64,000 bases of DNA from JBCCAG01 sp050331115. Its GTDB lineage: Bacteria > Cyanobacteriota > Cyanobacteriia > CAKZMO01. The DNA lies in the NCBI GenBank assembly GCA_050331115.1, contig JBHJHD010000048.1, positions 33,085-97,084 of the forward strand, in the 5' to 3' direction. Positions 26,064 through 34,315 of the stretch are shown piece after piece; position 1 is the stretch's first letter; each line of letters begins with the position of its first letter. The notes under the pieces were generated by a model. That model saw only the letters and a program-made list of their open reading frames with translations, was not told where the DNA came from and did no database searches. The translations under genes were made by a program, and so were the position numbers.

Positions 26064-27470
26064 CTACAAAGACTCCAGAAAACGCACCAGCGCCTCGCGA
26101 TCGCCAGCGGGCATCGCCTTAAAGGCTTGCTTTGAGGCCTCTGCCTCACCGCCGTGCCAAAGAATCGCTTCTTCAAACGTCCGGGCCCGGCCATCGTGGA
26201 GATAGCCAGAATAAGGCAGCACCGTCTGGGCCAGCCCAACGCCCCAAAGGGAAGACGTTCGCCATTCAGACCCCGTTGCCCCATAGTCGGGGCGATCGTC
26301 CGCTAACCCCTCACCCATGTCATGGAGCAGCAGATCAGTATACGGGTAAATCACCTGGTTTTCTAGCGCCGGATACTTGTGAGCGCCGGTTTTGAAGGTG
26401 CTGATGTGGCAAGCGGCGCAGCTCGCTTCCCCAAACAGCTTTTCGCCCCGCTGCACCGTCGGGTCGTCCACCAGCGCTCGAGCGGGGACCGCTAGCGTTT
26501 GGGCGTAGGCCGCCGCTGCCACCAGGGTTTCCTCGTCGATCTCCATAGAACCGTCTTCATCCGGAAATAGAGGATTGGTAATGCCCATATCGTTCAGGTA
26601 GGCATCAGCGCTTTGCTGCAGCAGATTAGGGCTATTGGCTTTCAGTCCAAACCGCCCCAGGGAAGTGCTTTGTTCCTGCACATCCCACGTCCAATTGGGG
26701 CGACCCGAAATCCCGTCGCCGTTGGCATCGTCGGGGTCTGCCAAAGCCACAATATCTTCTTCAGGAATGGCCTCCAACAACCCTAGACCGTAGACGTGGG
26801 GCGGAATGCGCGGGGAGATTTTAACGGTATCCGGCAGTGGTTCACCATCGGCCAATGTGACGTTGATTTGGGGCGATCGCAGCCGATACGGGGTGCCGTC
26901 AACGTATGCGCCCGCTTTTTCCTTCCACAGAATATCGACCGTCGCTTCTGGGGACTCTCCCGCCACGCTGAAGTCCTGAATCTGGTTGCCCAAATCCAGC
27001 ACTGGAGGCGCATTCCGAAGCGTTTCTTCCTCGCTCAGCGCCGCTAGATATTCCTCGCTTAGATCTTCTAGCGCGATGCCATCGCTGATCCGCAGCAGCA
27101 GCTGTCCCGGTTCAGGCATGCCCCGACCGTTGCGGATATGGCACCCGACGCAGGAGGCATTGTTGAACATTGGACCGAGGCCGGTCTGAGCCGCGTGGGG
27201 ATCGAGAACGAACGCTTCTTCGAAGGCTTCATCTCCCAGCTCGTGATCAGCGATTCCCTTATCCGTTAGATTGGGTGGCGCTTCTTCATAGGCGCTAGAG
27301 GTGCGATTGTAGGCGGTTGCCTCTCCAGCTGACGCCGCAGCGGATAGCTGGGCGCTAACCGCCCCGGCAAACAACGTGCCGATGAAAATAGTCAGTGCGG
27401 TGGTCAAGATTGCCACCAGAGCGAGGACCCACGGTCTGAGCCGACTCCTGAACAACGATTTGAATTGCAT
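26064..27470 (-). CDS. Exported di-haem oxidoreductase (DUF1111/thiol-oxidoreductase type)
   Basis: 468 residues. A hydrophobic segment at ~14-40 acts as signal or anchor; two c-type haem sites follow, CVGCH (107-111) and CAACH (~351-355). The surrounding text (NNASCVGCHIRNGRG, and LLHDMGEGLADDRPD near the end) fits the di-haem oxidoreductase family commonly encoded next to imelysin proteins, related in fold to MauG/CcpA peroxidases. It is probably periplasmic. It follows the imelysin gene by 66 bases in the same direction, so both are likely one operon for iron or metal handling. The substrate is unknown. Confidence 0.85.
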   Translation of the reverse strand: MQFKSLFRSRLRPWVLALVAILTTALTIFIGTLFAGAVSAQLSAAASAGEATAYNRTSSAYEEAPPNLTDKGIADHELGDEAFEEAFVLDPHAAQTGLGPMFNNASCVGCHIRNGRGMPEPGQLLLRISDGIALEDLSEEYLAALSEEETLRNAPPVLDLGNQIQDFSVAGESPEATVDILWKEKAGAYVDGTPYRLRSPQINVTLADGEPLPDTVKISPRIPPHVYGLGLLEAIPEEDIVALADPDDANGDGISGRPNWTWDVQEQSTSLGRFGLKANSPNLLQQSADAYLNDMGITNPLFPDEDGSMEIDEETLVAAAAYAQTLAVPARALVDDPTVQRGEKLFGEASCAACHISTFKTGAHKYPALENQVIYPYTDLLLHDMGEGLADDRPDYGATGSEWRTSSLWGVGLAQTVLPYSGYLHDGRARTFEEAILWHGGEAEASKQAFKAMPAGDREALVRFLESL

Positions 27471-27536
27471 ATTGAGTTAAGTGGTTGGTAGATGTCACGT
27501 GAAAAGATGCCGAGTCAGTTACTTTTCAAATATCCT

Positions 27537-28793
27537 CTAAGGCTGCGGGCTCTGAACTAAGGTAAGCACGTCGGTCTCTAAGTATGCATGGACCACCGTC
27601 AACGTCTCGTAAGCCTCGCGCAGTGCGCCCTGATCTTCTGGGTTGGCGATCGCCGCTTCCAGGTTCGTCAACGCCGCATCAAGGGACCGTTGGATGTATT
27701 GATCAATCACGCGGTTTTCCATGGCCACTAGGTGGCTCAACCCTGATGCGCTATTCGGCGTGTTGTCTGGCGCAGCTGCTCCATCCAAAATTCCGGTGTA
27801 GGCCATCCGAATGCCGGATACGGAGCTGTGAATATGCTCAAGGGCGATCGCATCAGGCAGGATAGAGTCCGATTCCCACGCTCCCAGCATCTCTGTCAGA
27901 TCTTCATTTACGAGCACATCCAAATGGTTGTACAGGCCACGAATCACTTCCTCCGTGCCGGCTTCGACCGACAGATAAGCCCCATTGCCAGGCTGCCCTG
28001 CTGTGGCCAATACCGTTTCATAGGGCGCGTAGCCCTCCCGGCCCTCCTGCCACACCCGTAGAAGCTCCCGGGCGTTCTCATCTGCCATCTCTGCCAAACG
28101 AGTCAGATACAGCCGCTCCACTGAAGAAAACTCGTCAAGGGGCTTATCGCCTTCGGTGCCATATAAGACGTATGCGATCGCTTCAAACCCGTGTACTGAG
28201 GGAGAAAGCGCTATGGCATCTACGATCGCGTCTATGTTTTCTGCTTCCAAAACAGCTGGATCGCTCAGCAATACCTCAATGCTGGCACCATCGGCTGGAA
28301 ACTCAAGAGCGGTGCTGTACCCCAGAGAATGAATAGGGCCAAACGCGAACGCCTGCCCCCTTGCCCAAACAGCGGTAGCATCTACCCACACCGCTCGCAG
28401 CTCTTCCAAAGTTTCCTCGGTGGGGTCAGCTGCAAAATGACGGCTCACCTCAACTAAGCGAGCCGTCTGCTCGGTTAACGAGACGTAGGTTGGAATCACC
28501 ACCTCTGTAGGGAACCGCTGATTGAACGCTTGCATGACTGCAGTCTGGGAAGATGCAGTTTGGGAGGGGGGCAGTGCATTTTGAGCGACTGCGTCCTGGC
28601 TCGCCCAATCTGGGTTGGTTTGAGCTAAGGCAGCCTGGAATTGGGCGATCGCCCCGCCCACGGTGGTACAGGCGAAGACCGTTCCCAAAACCATGCGATA
28701 GACTGCTTTTTCAAATCCACCACGCGTTGACGTAGCAAAGCATTCTTGCCCTATCCAATCATTTGGATAGAGCCTAACTATCAGTTTCAACAT
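27537..28793 (-). CDS. Imelysin-family (IrpA-like) exported protein
   Basis: 418 residues of the imelysin/IrpA family, extracytoplasmic proteins linked to iron uptake and often Fur-regulated. The core begins TEVVIPTYVSLTEQTARL; the GxHxxE-type signature is SVHGFEAIAYVLYG (~205), followed by a long helical bundle. The start is uncertain: the ATG at 28793 gives a 33-residue lead, whereas Met34 (28694) starts a clean signal peptide (VLGTVFACTTVGGAIAQ). A GxHxxE metal site in this family is established; the actual ligand here is not. First gene of the pair with the di-haem oxidoreductase. Confidence 0.85.
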   Translation of the reverse strand: MLKLIVRLYPNDWIGQECFATSTRGGFEKAVYRMVLGTVFACTTVGGAIAQFQAALAQTNPDWASQDAVAQNALPPSQTASSQTAVMQAFNQRFPTEVVIPTYVSLTEQTARLVEVSRHFAADPTEETLEELRAVWVDATAVWARGQAFAFGPIHSLGYSTALEFPADGASIEVLLSDPAVLEAENIDAIVDAIALSPSVHGFEAIAYVLYGTEGDKPLDEFSSVERLYLTRLAEMADENARELLRVWQEGREGYAPYETVLATAGQPGNGAYLSVEAGTEEVIRGLYNHLDVLVNEDLTEMLGAWESDSILPDAIALEHIHSSVSGIRMAYTGILDGAAAPDNTPNSASGLSHLVAMENRVIDQYIQRSLDAALTNLEAAIANPEDQGALREAYETLTVVHAYLETDVLTLVQSPQP

Positions 28794-28804
28794 AAATTTC
28801 TAAG

Positions 28805-28821
28805 GTAAATGCACCATTTAC
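28805..28821. promoter_or_regulatory. 17-bp palindrome upstream of the imelysin gene
   Basis: GTAAATG-CAC-CATTTAC is a perfect 7-bp-arm palindrome 12-28 bases before the annotated start of the imelysin gene. It is a plausible repressor site but does not match the Fur consensus. If transcription starts between it and Met34, the downstream start is the true one. The rest of the gap to 29108 shows AT-rich patches but no gene. Confidence 0.5.
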
Positions 28822-29108
28822 ACAACCGACGCGATCCAGCACCCTTAGAAAAGCAAGACTGCTCTAGTGTATACCGAAGAGTTACTACGCAGTCATGTAT
28901 CTCATATTACATTTTTATGCGGCGTAGCACTGACGCAGCGCCTTAAGATAGCGCTGCATCACTCTGAAGCCGTTGGAGTCGTAGCAGTTTGAGCCGCCAA
29001 TGCGCAATGGAACTCGCTAGCGATCGCTCCCCGTGCACAATAGCGCAGTATTTTTAACAAGGGGAACCGGGGGAAACCGGGCCGCTGCGATGGCTGTCCC
29101 CAGCTCAT

Positions 29109-31055
29109 CTAAACCCGAGCCATTTCTGAAGTCGTAACATCCTGAATGGCGTGTTGAATGGCCTGCGCAAGCTCCTCAAGCTGCTGACTTGACTCAATCT
29201 CCTGTTCACTCATACGGGCGATTTGATTGACGGTAATCCTACTGTGGTCCAACAGACTTTGGGAGATCTCAATAGCTTTAGCCAGCTCTTGCAGGTGAGC
29301 AGCAAAGGTCCTAATACTCTGACTGAGCTGCGCTCCAGCGCTGTCAACCTGCTGCTTTCTGTTGCGCTGCTCCGCTTCCACTTGACTCAGCTGATTGAGC
29401 AAATCCTGTAATCGATTGGTAAAGCCTCGAAACACAGTAATCGCGTCTTTAATCTCGCTCGAATCTTGCATCTTAGACATTCGAGCGGATAAAGACGGAC
29501 CACTCGAAATGAATGCTTTAGAGACATTGAGGAGGTCTGTCAGCTTGTCAGTTGTTCGAGTGGAAAGATTAGCCGCTGCGATTAAACTCTGTATCTGATT
29601 TAGAATTGGATAAGTGCTCTGACGCAGCGCCTCCAGCTTTGTCATTGCAGACATAATGCTTTCTTGACTGACTTCGAGCGCTTCACGGTTTTCGTTTCCA
29701 AGCGTGCTAGCCATCAGGGCCTGCTTCCTCAGGGTTTGAGATAGCTCGTTACCGGTCTCTGCCCACTGCTGCGCCTGGGTAACCCATTGCGACAGCAGCT
29801 GACCTTCACCCGCCGTCAAGGCTTTTGCCAACAGCCGTATTCGCTGGGTCGCCTGTTCAACCGTCGATGGATGCTGCTGATGCTTTTCTAACAGATAGAG
29901 AAACGAGACGGAGAGCTGATCGATTTCATCTTTATCTTGTAGCTGTTCCATCATCACGTTATCCATATCTGCCAGGCGCTGGCATAACGTCAACGATGGC
30001 TTGAGACGTCGATTGAGGTAACGAATGACTAGCGCCACCATCCCTGCCAACAGCAGTCCGACAACCGTAGTCGCCCCCAGCGTGATCAGCATCACTTGAC
30101 CAAAAACAATCTTGTAGGGCACGTAGGCCACTAGCAGCCAATCTCGCTCAGGAATCTGAGTATACGACCAATATCCCGTTTCACCCTCTAAAAATCCCAG
30201 CGCTTCTGGGTCAATCTGTGACCAAATCTCGCTCAATCCCGGAATATCTTCATAGGTTTGACTTCCTAAATTGCTCGATTCAGACGGATTGGCAATCACG
30301 TCTCCATCTGCCGAGAGCAGCATTAGTTTTCCGCCGTTTCGCAAAATTGGCTCATCTAGAACCTGACTGAGGTAGGTGCCGTCAACATCTATGACAACTG
30401 TCCCCAGCCAATCACCCTCTGGGTCAAAAATTTGCGAATAGTACGTTAGTAAAGCGCCGCGATCGCTTTGGTAGGGCGTTGTCCAAAGGCTTTCCTGGGG
30501 CAAGAAGTAGTCGCGATAACGCGCTGTGTCTGGGTAAAAGTACGCTGGATCGGCCTGATCAATATAGAGCGTTTCAGACTCTGACGCGGGCTGTTCTGCG
30601 TCAACAGATGGGGAGGGTGAATAATAGTAAGGGAACAACCACTGCTCTCTGGGCAAAATACCGTACTCTGCTTGACCAAAGCCTAGCCCAGTAACAAACT
30701 CAGGGCGACCTTGAAAGAGTTGGCGCACTAGCTCCTGATACGTCCCCTGCGTTTCAGCCCGGCGAACGTGTAGTGTTGTAACACTGACATTTAAGCCATA
30801 CGCCAGAGTTTCGGCTTGATCAATGACATCATCAATCGTGCTGACCTTACTTCTCAAGGTAGATTTAATTTGGTCTTCGGCTTGATATTTGACCGTTTCC
30901 CCAAATAGTAAGGCCATGCCGCCCATGCCCGCCAAAACGCCGCCTGTAATGATCAAAAATAAGCGGGTACCTAAAGAGTTGATGCGGAATCGACGCCGGC
31001 TGACCTGTGGATTGGCAGAATTTGAGTGCTGATTTTTGTCTGAAGCTATTACCAT
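29109..31055 (-). CDS. Membrane sensor: double-Cache, HAMP, coiled coil, no recognisable output
   Basis: 648 residues: a TM helix (~28-50), a periplasmic dCache-type ligand-binding region (~55-315) with the paired PAS-like text GTVVIDVDGTYLSQVL and PERDWLLVAYVPY, a second TM (~322-345), a HAMP-like linker, then ~300 residues of heptad-rich Gln/Ser/Leu helix to the end. This is the layout of a chemoreceptor, but I find no MCP hairpin-tip signature, no histidine kinase and no cyclase domain. It may signal through an unusual coiled-coil tip or to a separate partner. No che genes are nearby. Confidence 0.7.
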   Translation of the reverse strand: MVIASDKNQHSNSANPQVSRRRFRINSLGTRLFLIITGGVLAGMGGMALLFGETVKYQAEDQIKSTLRSKVSTIDDVIDQAETLAYGLNVSVTTLHVRRAETQGTYQELVRQLFQGRPEFVTGLGFGQAEYGILPREQWLFPYYYSPSPSVDAEQPASESETLYIDQADPAYFYPDTARYRDYFLPQESLWTTPYQSDRGALLTYYSQIFDPEGDWLGTVVIDVDGTYLSQVLDEPILRNGGKLMLLSADGDVIANPSESSNLGSQTYEDIPGLSEIWSQIDPEALGFLEGETGYWSYTQIPERDWLLVAYVPYKIVFGQVMLITLGATTVVGLLLAGMVALVIRYLNRRLKPSLTLCQRLADMDNVMMEQLQDKDEIDQLSVSFLYLLEKHQQHPSTVEQATQRIRLLAKALTAGEGQLLSQWVTQAQQWAETGNELSQTLRKQALMASTLGNENREALEVSQESIMSAMTKLEALRQSTYPILNQIQSLIAAANLSTRTTDKLTDLLNVSKAFISSGPSLSARMSKMQDSSEIKDAITVFRGFTNRLQDLLNQLSQVEAEQRNRKQQVDSAGAQLSQSIRTFAAHLQELAKAIEISQSLLDHSRITVNQIARMSEQEIESSQQLEELAQAIQHAIQDVTTSEMARV

Positions 31056-31376
31056 AGGAGGCTCTGTTGGCTAATGAGAAGAATAGAGGCTTTATGTTTT
31101 AGCAGATGCACTAGCGGTTTTCCGGAATTACTAGCGTTTTCCAGAATTGAATCAAGCTATAAAATAATTTTCAGCAGACAAAACAATCTTCTTTTGATTA
31201 TGCTCAGCATACGTGAAAACACTGGGGTCAAAAAGCTATGCATAAAATACTCACAGAAACTTTTTGTTTTAGCTATATCATCAAGATTTAGTAATTCGCC
31301 CTGATCTACCACGCTCTCTTCAGCATCAGAGTGCGCCGCTCCCTACTAAATTCGTGAATCACGCAATTGAAAAGCC
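31056..31376. repeat. AT-rich intergenic region with two 20-bp near-repeats
   Basis: 321 bases between two minus-strand genes. Near-identical 20-base units (CTAGCG...TTTTCC...GAATT) sit back to back at 31111-31130 and 31131-31150. The 5' region of the sensor gene starts here. No gene is supported. Confidence 0.4.
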
Positions 31377-32093
31377 TTATAGAGCAACTTGCTTAAATAA
31401 TGAAATAATCCAGGCTGATAAAAGGCTAACTAAGATAAGAACTTCCAGAGGAGCGAGAGAAGAGACTGAGCGCAGCCAATGTAGCCAGGATTTTGACCGG
31501 ATATGGGTCCACCAGCCTGCCACGTGCGTTGACCACAGCGCTGGGTGATCTTTTTCGAGAAATTGCCAATCGAGCATAGACAGAAGCAGCGGCGCGCCGC
31601 CAACTTTTGCTTTCATCAGTATATGAAGCGCGATCGCCCCCACCATGATTACCCATGAGATTAGATGAGCATAGTACCAATCATGATCTAACTCCCCTTT
31701 TGGTAACCAGGTTTCATCCATCATCTTGCCGCTAAAAAGCGCAAGGGTCAACGCTATCAAAGATAGAGTGTTTGCGAAACGATTCAAGGCGCACCACCAA
31801 ACGGGCTTTCCAATCTGAGTCAGCTGATTCAGCGCATTCGGTTGAACCAGCCGCTTTCGTCCCCTGTGAAACGAGTAGATAACAAATGCAGGAAAGATAA
31901 GTAAGGTATACAGGCCAAAGGTTCCATGAATACCTTCAACGACTTGATACGATGGCAGCGATAGTTTGCCCCATCGCCCGTCATAGATATCGTAGGTCCA
32001 GAATGCTGTTACAATTGCTGCTATCAGGAAAAATCCATTGAGGCCATGGAGTAGCCGGAGAAGTAGAGGTTGATAAGGCTGAGTCCTTTTCAT
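31377..32093 (-). CDS. Cytochrome b561-type membrane protein
   Basis: 238 residues with four main membrane helices and possibly a fifth at the C-terminus. Haem-ligand histidines fall at family-like places: LLHGLNG near residue 15, EGIHGTFG near 54, YYAHLISW near 143 and ALHILMKAKVGG near 156. This matches the bacterial cytochrome b/b561 (Ni-hydrogenase b-subunit-like) family. It probably moves electrons across the cytoplasmic membrane; with the imelysin/di-haem pair nearby, ferric or haem-protein reduction is a guess. No partner dehydrogenase is seen. Confidence 0.8.
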   Translation of the reverse strand: MKRTQPYQPLLLRLLHGLNGFFLIAAIVTAFWTYDIYDGRWGKLSLPSYQVVEGIHGTFGLYTLLIFPAFVIYSFHRGRKRLVQPNALNQLTQIGKPVWWCALNRFANTLSLIALTLALFSGKMMDETWLPKGELDHDWYYAHLISWVIMVGAIALHILMKAKVGGAPLLLSMLDWQFLEKDHPALWSTHVAGWWTHIRSKSWLHWLRSVSSLAPLEVLILVSLLSAWIISLFKQVAL

Positions 32094-32438
32094 AAGCTGC
32101 TTTGATTATCTTCTGCTGCTAAAGCAGCAGCTATCAAGATGGCAGCAGCACCTGATTCTGAACGGAGGCAGAGGTTTGGTTCGTACTCGCTTTTGACGCT
32201 GCTCTGCAAATCACGTCATGATTTCTGTTGGCGCAGTAGACATCAAACTCATCGTCATTTTTTACGGCTACGCTCTACAGTTTAAGTGAGCTAGTCTAAG
32301 ACTTTCAAGAGGTTGTTCTTGCCCATAGCATCTCCTATGCTAGTGGAATACAGGTGGTGGTGGCGCGGCGCGGCACCACTACTCAAATCTGTACTTCACG
32401 CGATTGGGAATCGCTATATACCCTTCTTATCCTAATAA

Positions 32439-32618
32439 CTATTTTAAGTTTTCTATAAAAGCTAACGCTGGGTAGCGGTTAAATTTACTCAATCTTAACC
32501 TATATGTAGCAATCTCAAATAATCTATCGCCCGCTTGTGTGGTCAACATTTTCTGCCAAGTTTCGCGTGAGTCGCCAGCTTTATCTGGAGGTTCTAGCAA
32601 CTGCCAACGAGACGTCAT
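32439..32618 (-). CDS. Small uncharacterised ORF, 59 aa
   Basis: From ATG 32618 (MTSRWQLLEPPDKAGDSR) a 59-residue basic protein runs to 32439, divergent from the Kir channel gene 32 bases away. A GGACAG lies close upstream. I recognise no family. It could be a remnant; the surrounding 32094-32650 gap otherwise holds AT-rich DNA and short inverted repeats but no supported gene. Confidence 0.25.
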   Translation of the reverse strand: MTSRWQLLEPPDKAGDSRETWQKMLTTQAGDRLFEIATYRLRLSKFNRYPALAFIENLK

Positions 32619-32650
32619 CTGTCCAAGATAGACCACATACCACAGCCGCC

Positions 32651-33646
32651 ATGAGCCAACGCCCCCTACCCGGTCGTATCGACCCAAGACTGCGCAAATC
32701 TCGTGCACCCGAAGCGCTCGCAGGCCAACGCTGCTTCATCCCGACGACCTCACCTCGCCACAAGCCGCGCATCGTTACCCCCAGTGGCCGCTTTGACATT
32801 GCCCGGCTTGGCGTTTCGGCCAGCCCCTGGAGCGATCTCTACCACTGGATGCTCGTACAGTCACTGCCCGTTTTCTTTGGTATCATCGCGCTGATTTACC
32901 TTCTAACAAATGCCGCCTTCGCCGCCGCCTACCTGATTGGCAGCGACCACATCGCCAATGCCCGCCCCGGCTCCTTTGCCGACGCTTTTTTCTTTAGCGT
33001 TCAGACCATGGCCTCTATCGGCTACGGGGCTATGTATCCCCAGACGCCCTACGCCAACGTGATTGTCACCATCGAGGCGCTGATGGGGGTGATGGGCCTG
33101 GCGATCGCCACTGGCATCATCTTCGCTCGCTTCTCGCGGCCCACGGCCAAGATTATGTTTAGCAACGTGGCGGTAATTGGCCCCTACGATGGGGTGCCCA
33201 CCTTCATGTTTCGCTGCGCTAATCAGCGCCGCAATCGCATTTTGGAAGCGCAGGTGACGGTTACCCTGGTGCGAAACGAGATTACCCGCGAAGGCCGCTC
33301 CATGCGCCGTTTTTATGATTTACCGCTGGTACGCTCCCAAAGCCCAATTTTTGCCCTCTCTTGGACCGTGATGCACCCGCTCGCGCCCGGTAGCTCGCTG
33401 TACGACTACGCCATGCTTCGCCATGAAGACGCCGATGCCGAACTGATTGTCACGCTGACGGGGCTAGATGAGACCTCTTCGCAAACCATCCACGCCCGCC
33501 ATAGCTATATTCCAGCGGAGGTCATTGAGAACGCGCAGTTTTGCGACCTGTTCACCCACACGGCGTCAGGCCAGTTTGCAATCGACTACAGGCATTTTCA
33601 TGAGGTGATGCCAGTGGTGCCAGAGGATGCGGTGAAATCAAAGTAG
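32651..33646 (+). CDS. Inward-rectifier potassium channel (KirBac type)
   Basis: 331 residues from ATG 32651; an upstream in-frame start would add 38 residues with no family similarity. Order: slide helix (SPWSDLYHWMLVQ), outer helix, pore with selectivity filter SIGYG (MASIGYGAMYP), inner helix ending FARFSRPTAKIMFSN, then the cytoplasmic immunoglobulin-like Kir domain (FMFRCANQRRNRILEA through SYIPAEVI). This is a full-length KirBac homologue forming tetrameric K+ channels. A decayed copy of its 5' part lies at 25621. Confidence 0.95.
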   Translation: MSQRPLPGRIDPRLRKSRAPEALAGQRCFIPTTSPRHKPRIVTPSGRFDIARLGVSASPWSDLYHWMLVQSLPVFFGIIALIYLLTNAAFAAAYLIGSDHIANARPGSFADAFFFSVQTMASIGYGAMYPQTPYANVIVTIEALMGVMGLAIATGIIFARFSRPTAKIMFSNVAVIGPYDGVPTFMFRCANQRRNRILEAQVTVTLVRNEITREGRSMRRFYDLPLVRSQSPIFALSWTVMHPLAPGSSLYDYAMLRHEDADAELIVTLTGLDETSSQTIHARHSYIPAEVIENAQFCDLFTHTASGQFAIDYRHFHEVMPVVPEDAVKSK

Positions 33647-33673
33647 GGCAGCCCCCGTCTCTAGCACAGCTTA

Positions 33674-33772
33674 CTAATTGGACCCGTCGTAGGTTTGAAG
33701 CAGCCACTGACCGATGGCGCCGGTATCCTCTGCCGTAGCGCGCTGTAGCGCTTCACTGACCAATTCCATTCT
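33674..33772 (-). pseudogene. C-terminal remnant of a Uma2-family endonuclease gene (copy B)
   Basis: The minus strand reads MELVSEALQRATAEDTGAIG then QWLLQTYDGSN and stop (33674-33676). It matches copy A at 25419 in both protein and DNA and in the same orientation. An in-frame stop just upstream shows only the last ~32 residues survive. It begins 27 bases after the Kir channel stop. Confidence 0.7.
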
Positions 33773-33996
33773 CTAGCCGTCAGCCGAAACATTAGCGATC
33801 GCGCTCTTGAAGGCATGGTGCTCAGCAATCTAGGACTTGTTTATGCAGAACAGAATCAACCTAAACTGGCAATTCGCTTTCTGCAACGGTCGGTTGACGT
33901 TTGTGATGTCCTTCGCCAAGACATGCACAATGCACCTCAGGCGCTACAGCACATGTTTTTGGGACGGCGTCTCAGACACCTATCGCCGTTTAGCTA
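33770..33996 (+). pseudogene. Remnant of a TPR-repeat protein gene
   Basis: A frame open through 33773 encodes RNISDRALEGMVLSNLGLVY then AEQNQPKLAIRFLQRSVDV, a clear tetratricopeptide repeat of the kind found in cyanobacterial CHAT-TPR proteins. After HNAPQALQHMF the similarity continues in another frame (GVSDTYRRLA), so there is a frameshift near 33955. Neither end is intact. Confidence 0.65.
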
Positions 33997-34185
33997 GGCA
34001 AACGCCGTCATTTGCTACTCCATAGAGCAATGCCTGTGGACCGGCCCCATCGCCGTCGGGGCCGATGGCGAGAGCATTAGAAGGGCAGGTGTTGGCCTAC
34101 CTCAGCGCCAGCGCAGGCTGTAGCGTCAAAGGGGCGATCGCCCGTACGTGTTTAGCGGCTTTGGAGAAAAAGCCATACGCCTTTC

Positions 34186-34260
34186 TTACCCCCCTCAATC
34201 CCCCCTTTGAAAGGTGGGAAGCTCAATTTTCCCCCTTTCCAAGGGGGAGCTAGAGGGAGT
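34186..34260. repeat. C/G-run inverted repeat element
   Basis: Polypyrimidine and polypurine runs form two hairpins, the clearer at 34231-34237 / 34241-34247 (CCCCCTT with AAGGGGG, 3-base loop), preceded by a CCCCCCTTTGAAAGG hairpin. Such C/G-run palindromes are dispersed repeats in many cyanobacterial genomes. It is downstream of the DUF3299-NicO gene. Nothing else is supported in 33997-34315. Confidence 0.5.
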
Positions 34261-34315
34261 AATCCGAGACGCTACACACCTGCGATCGCCCTTTTAGGCC
34301 TGGTAGCCATAGGAC

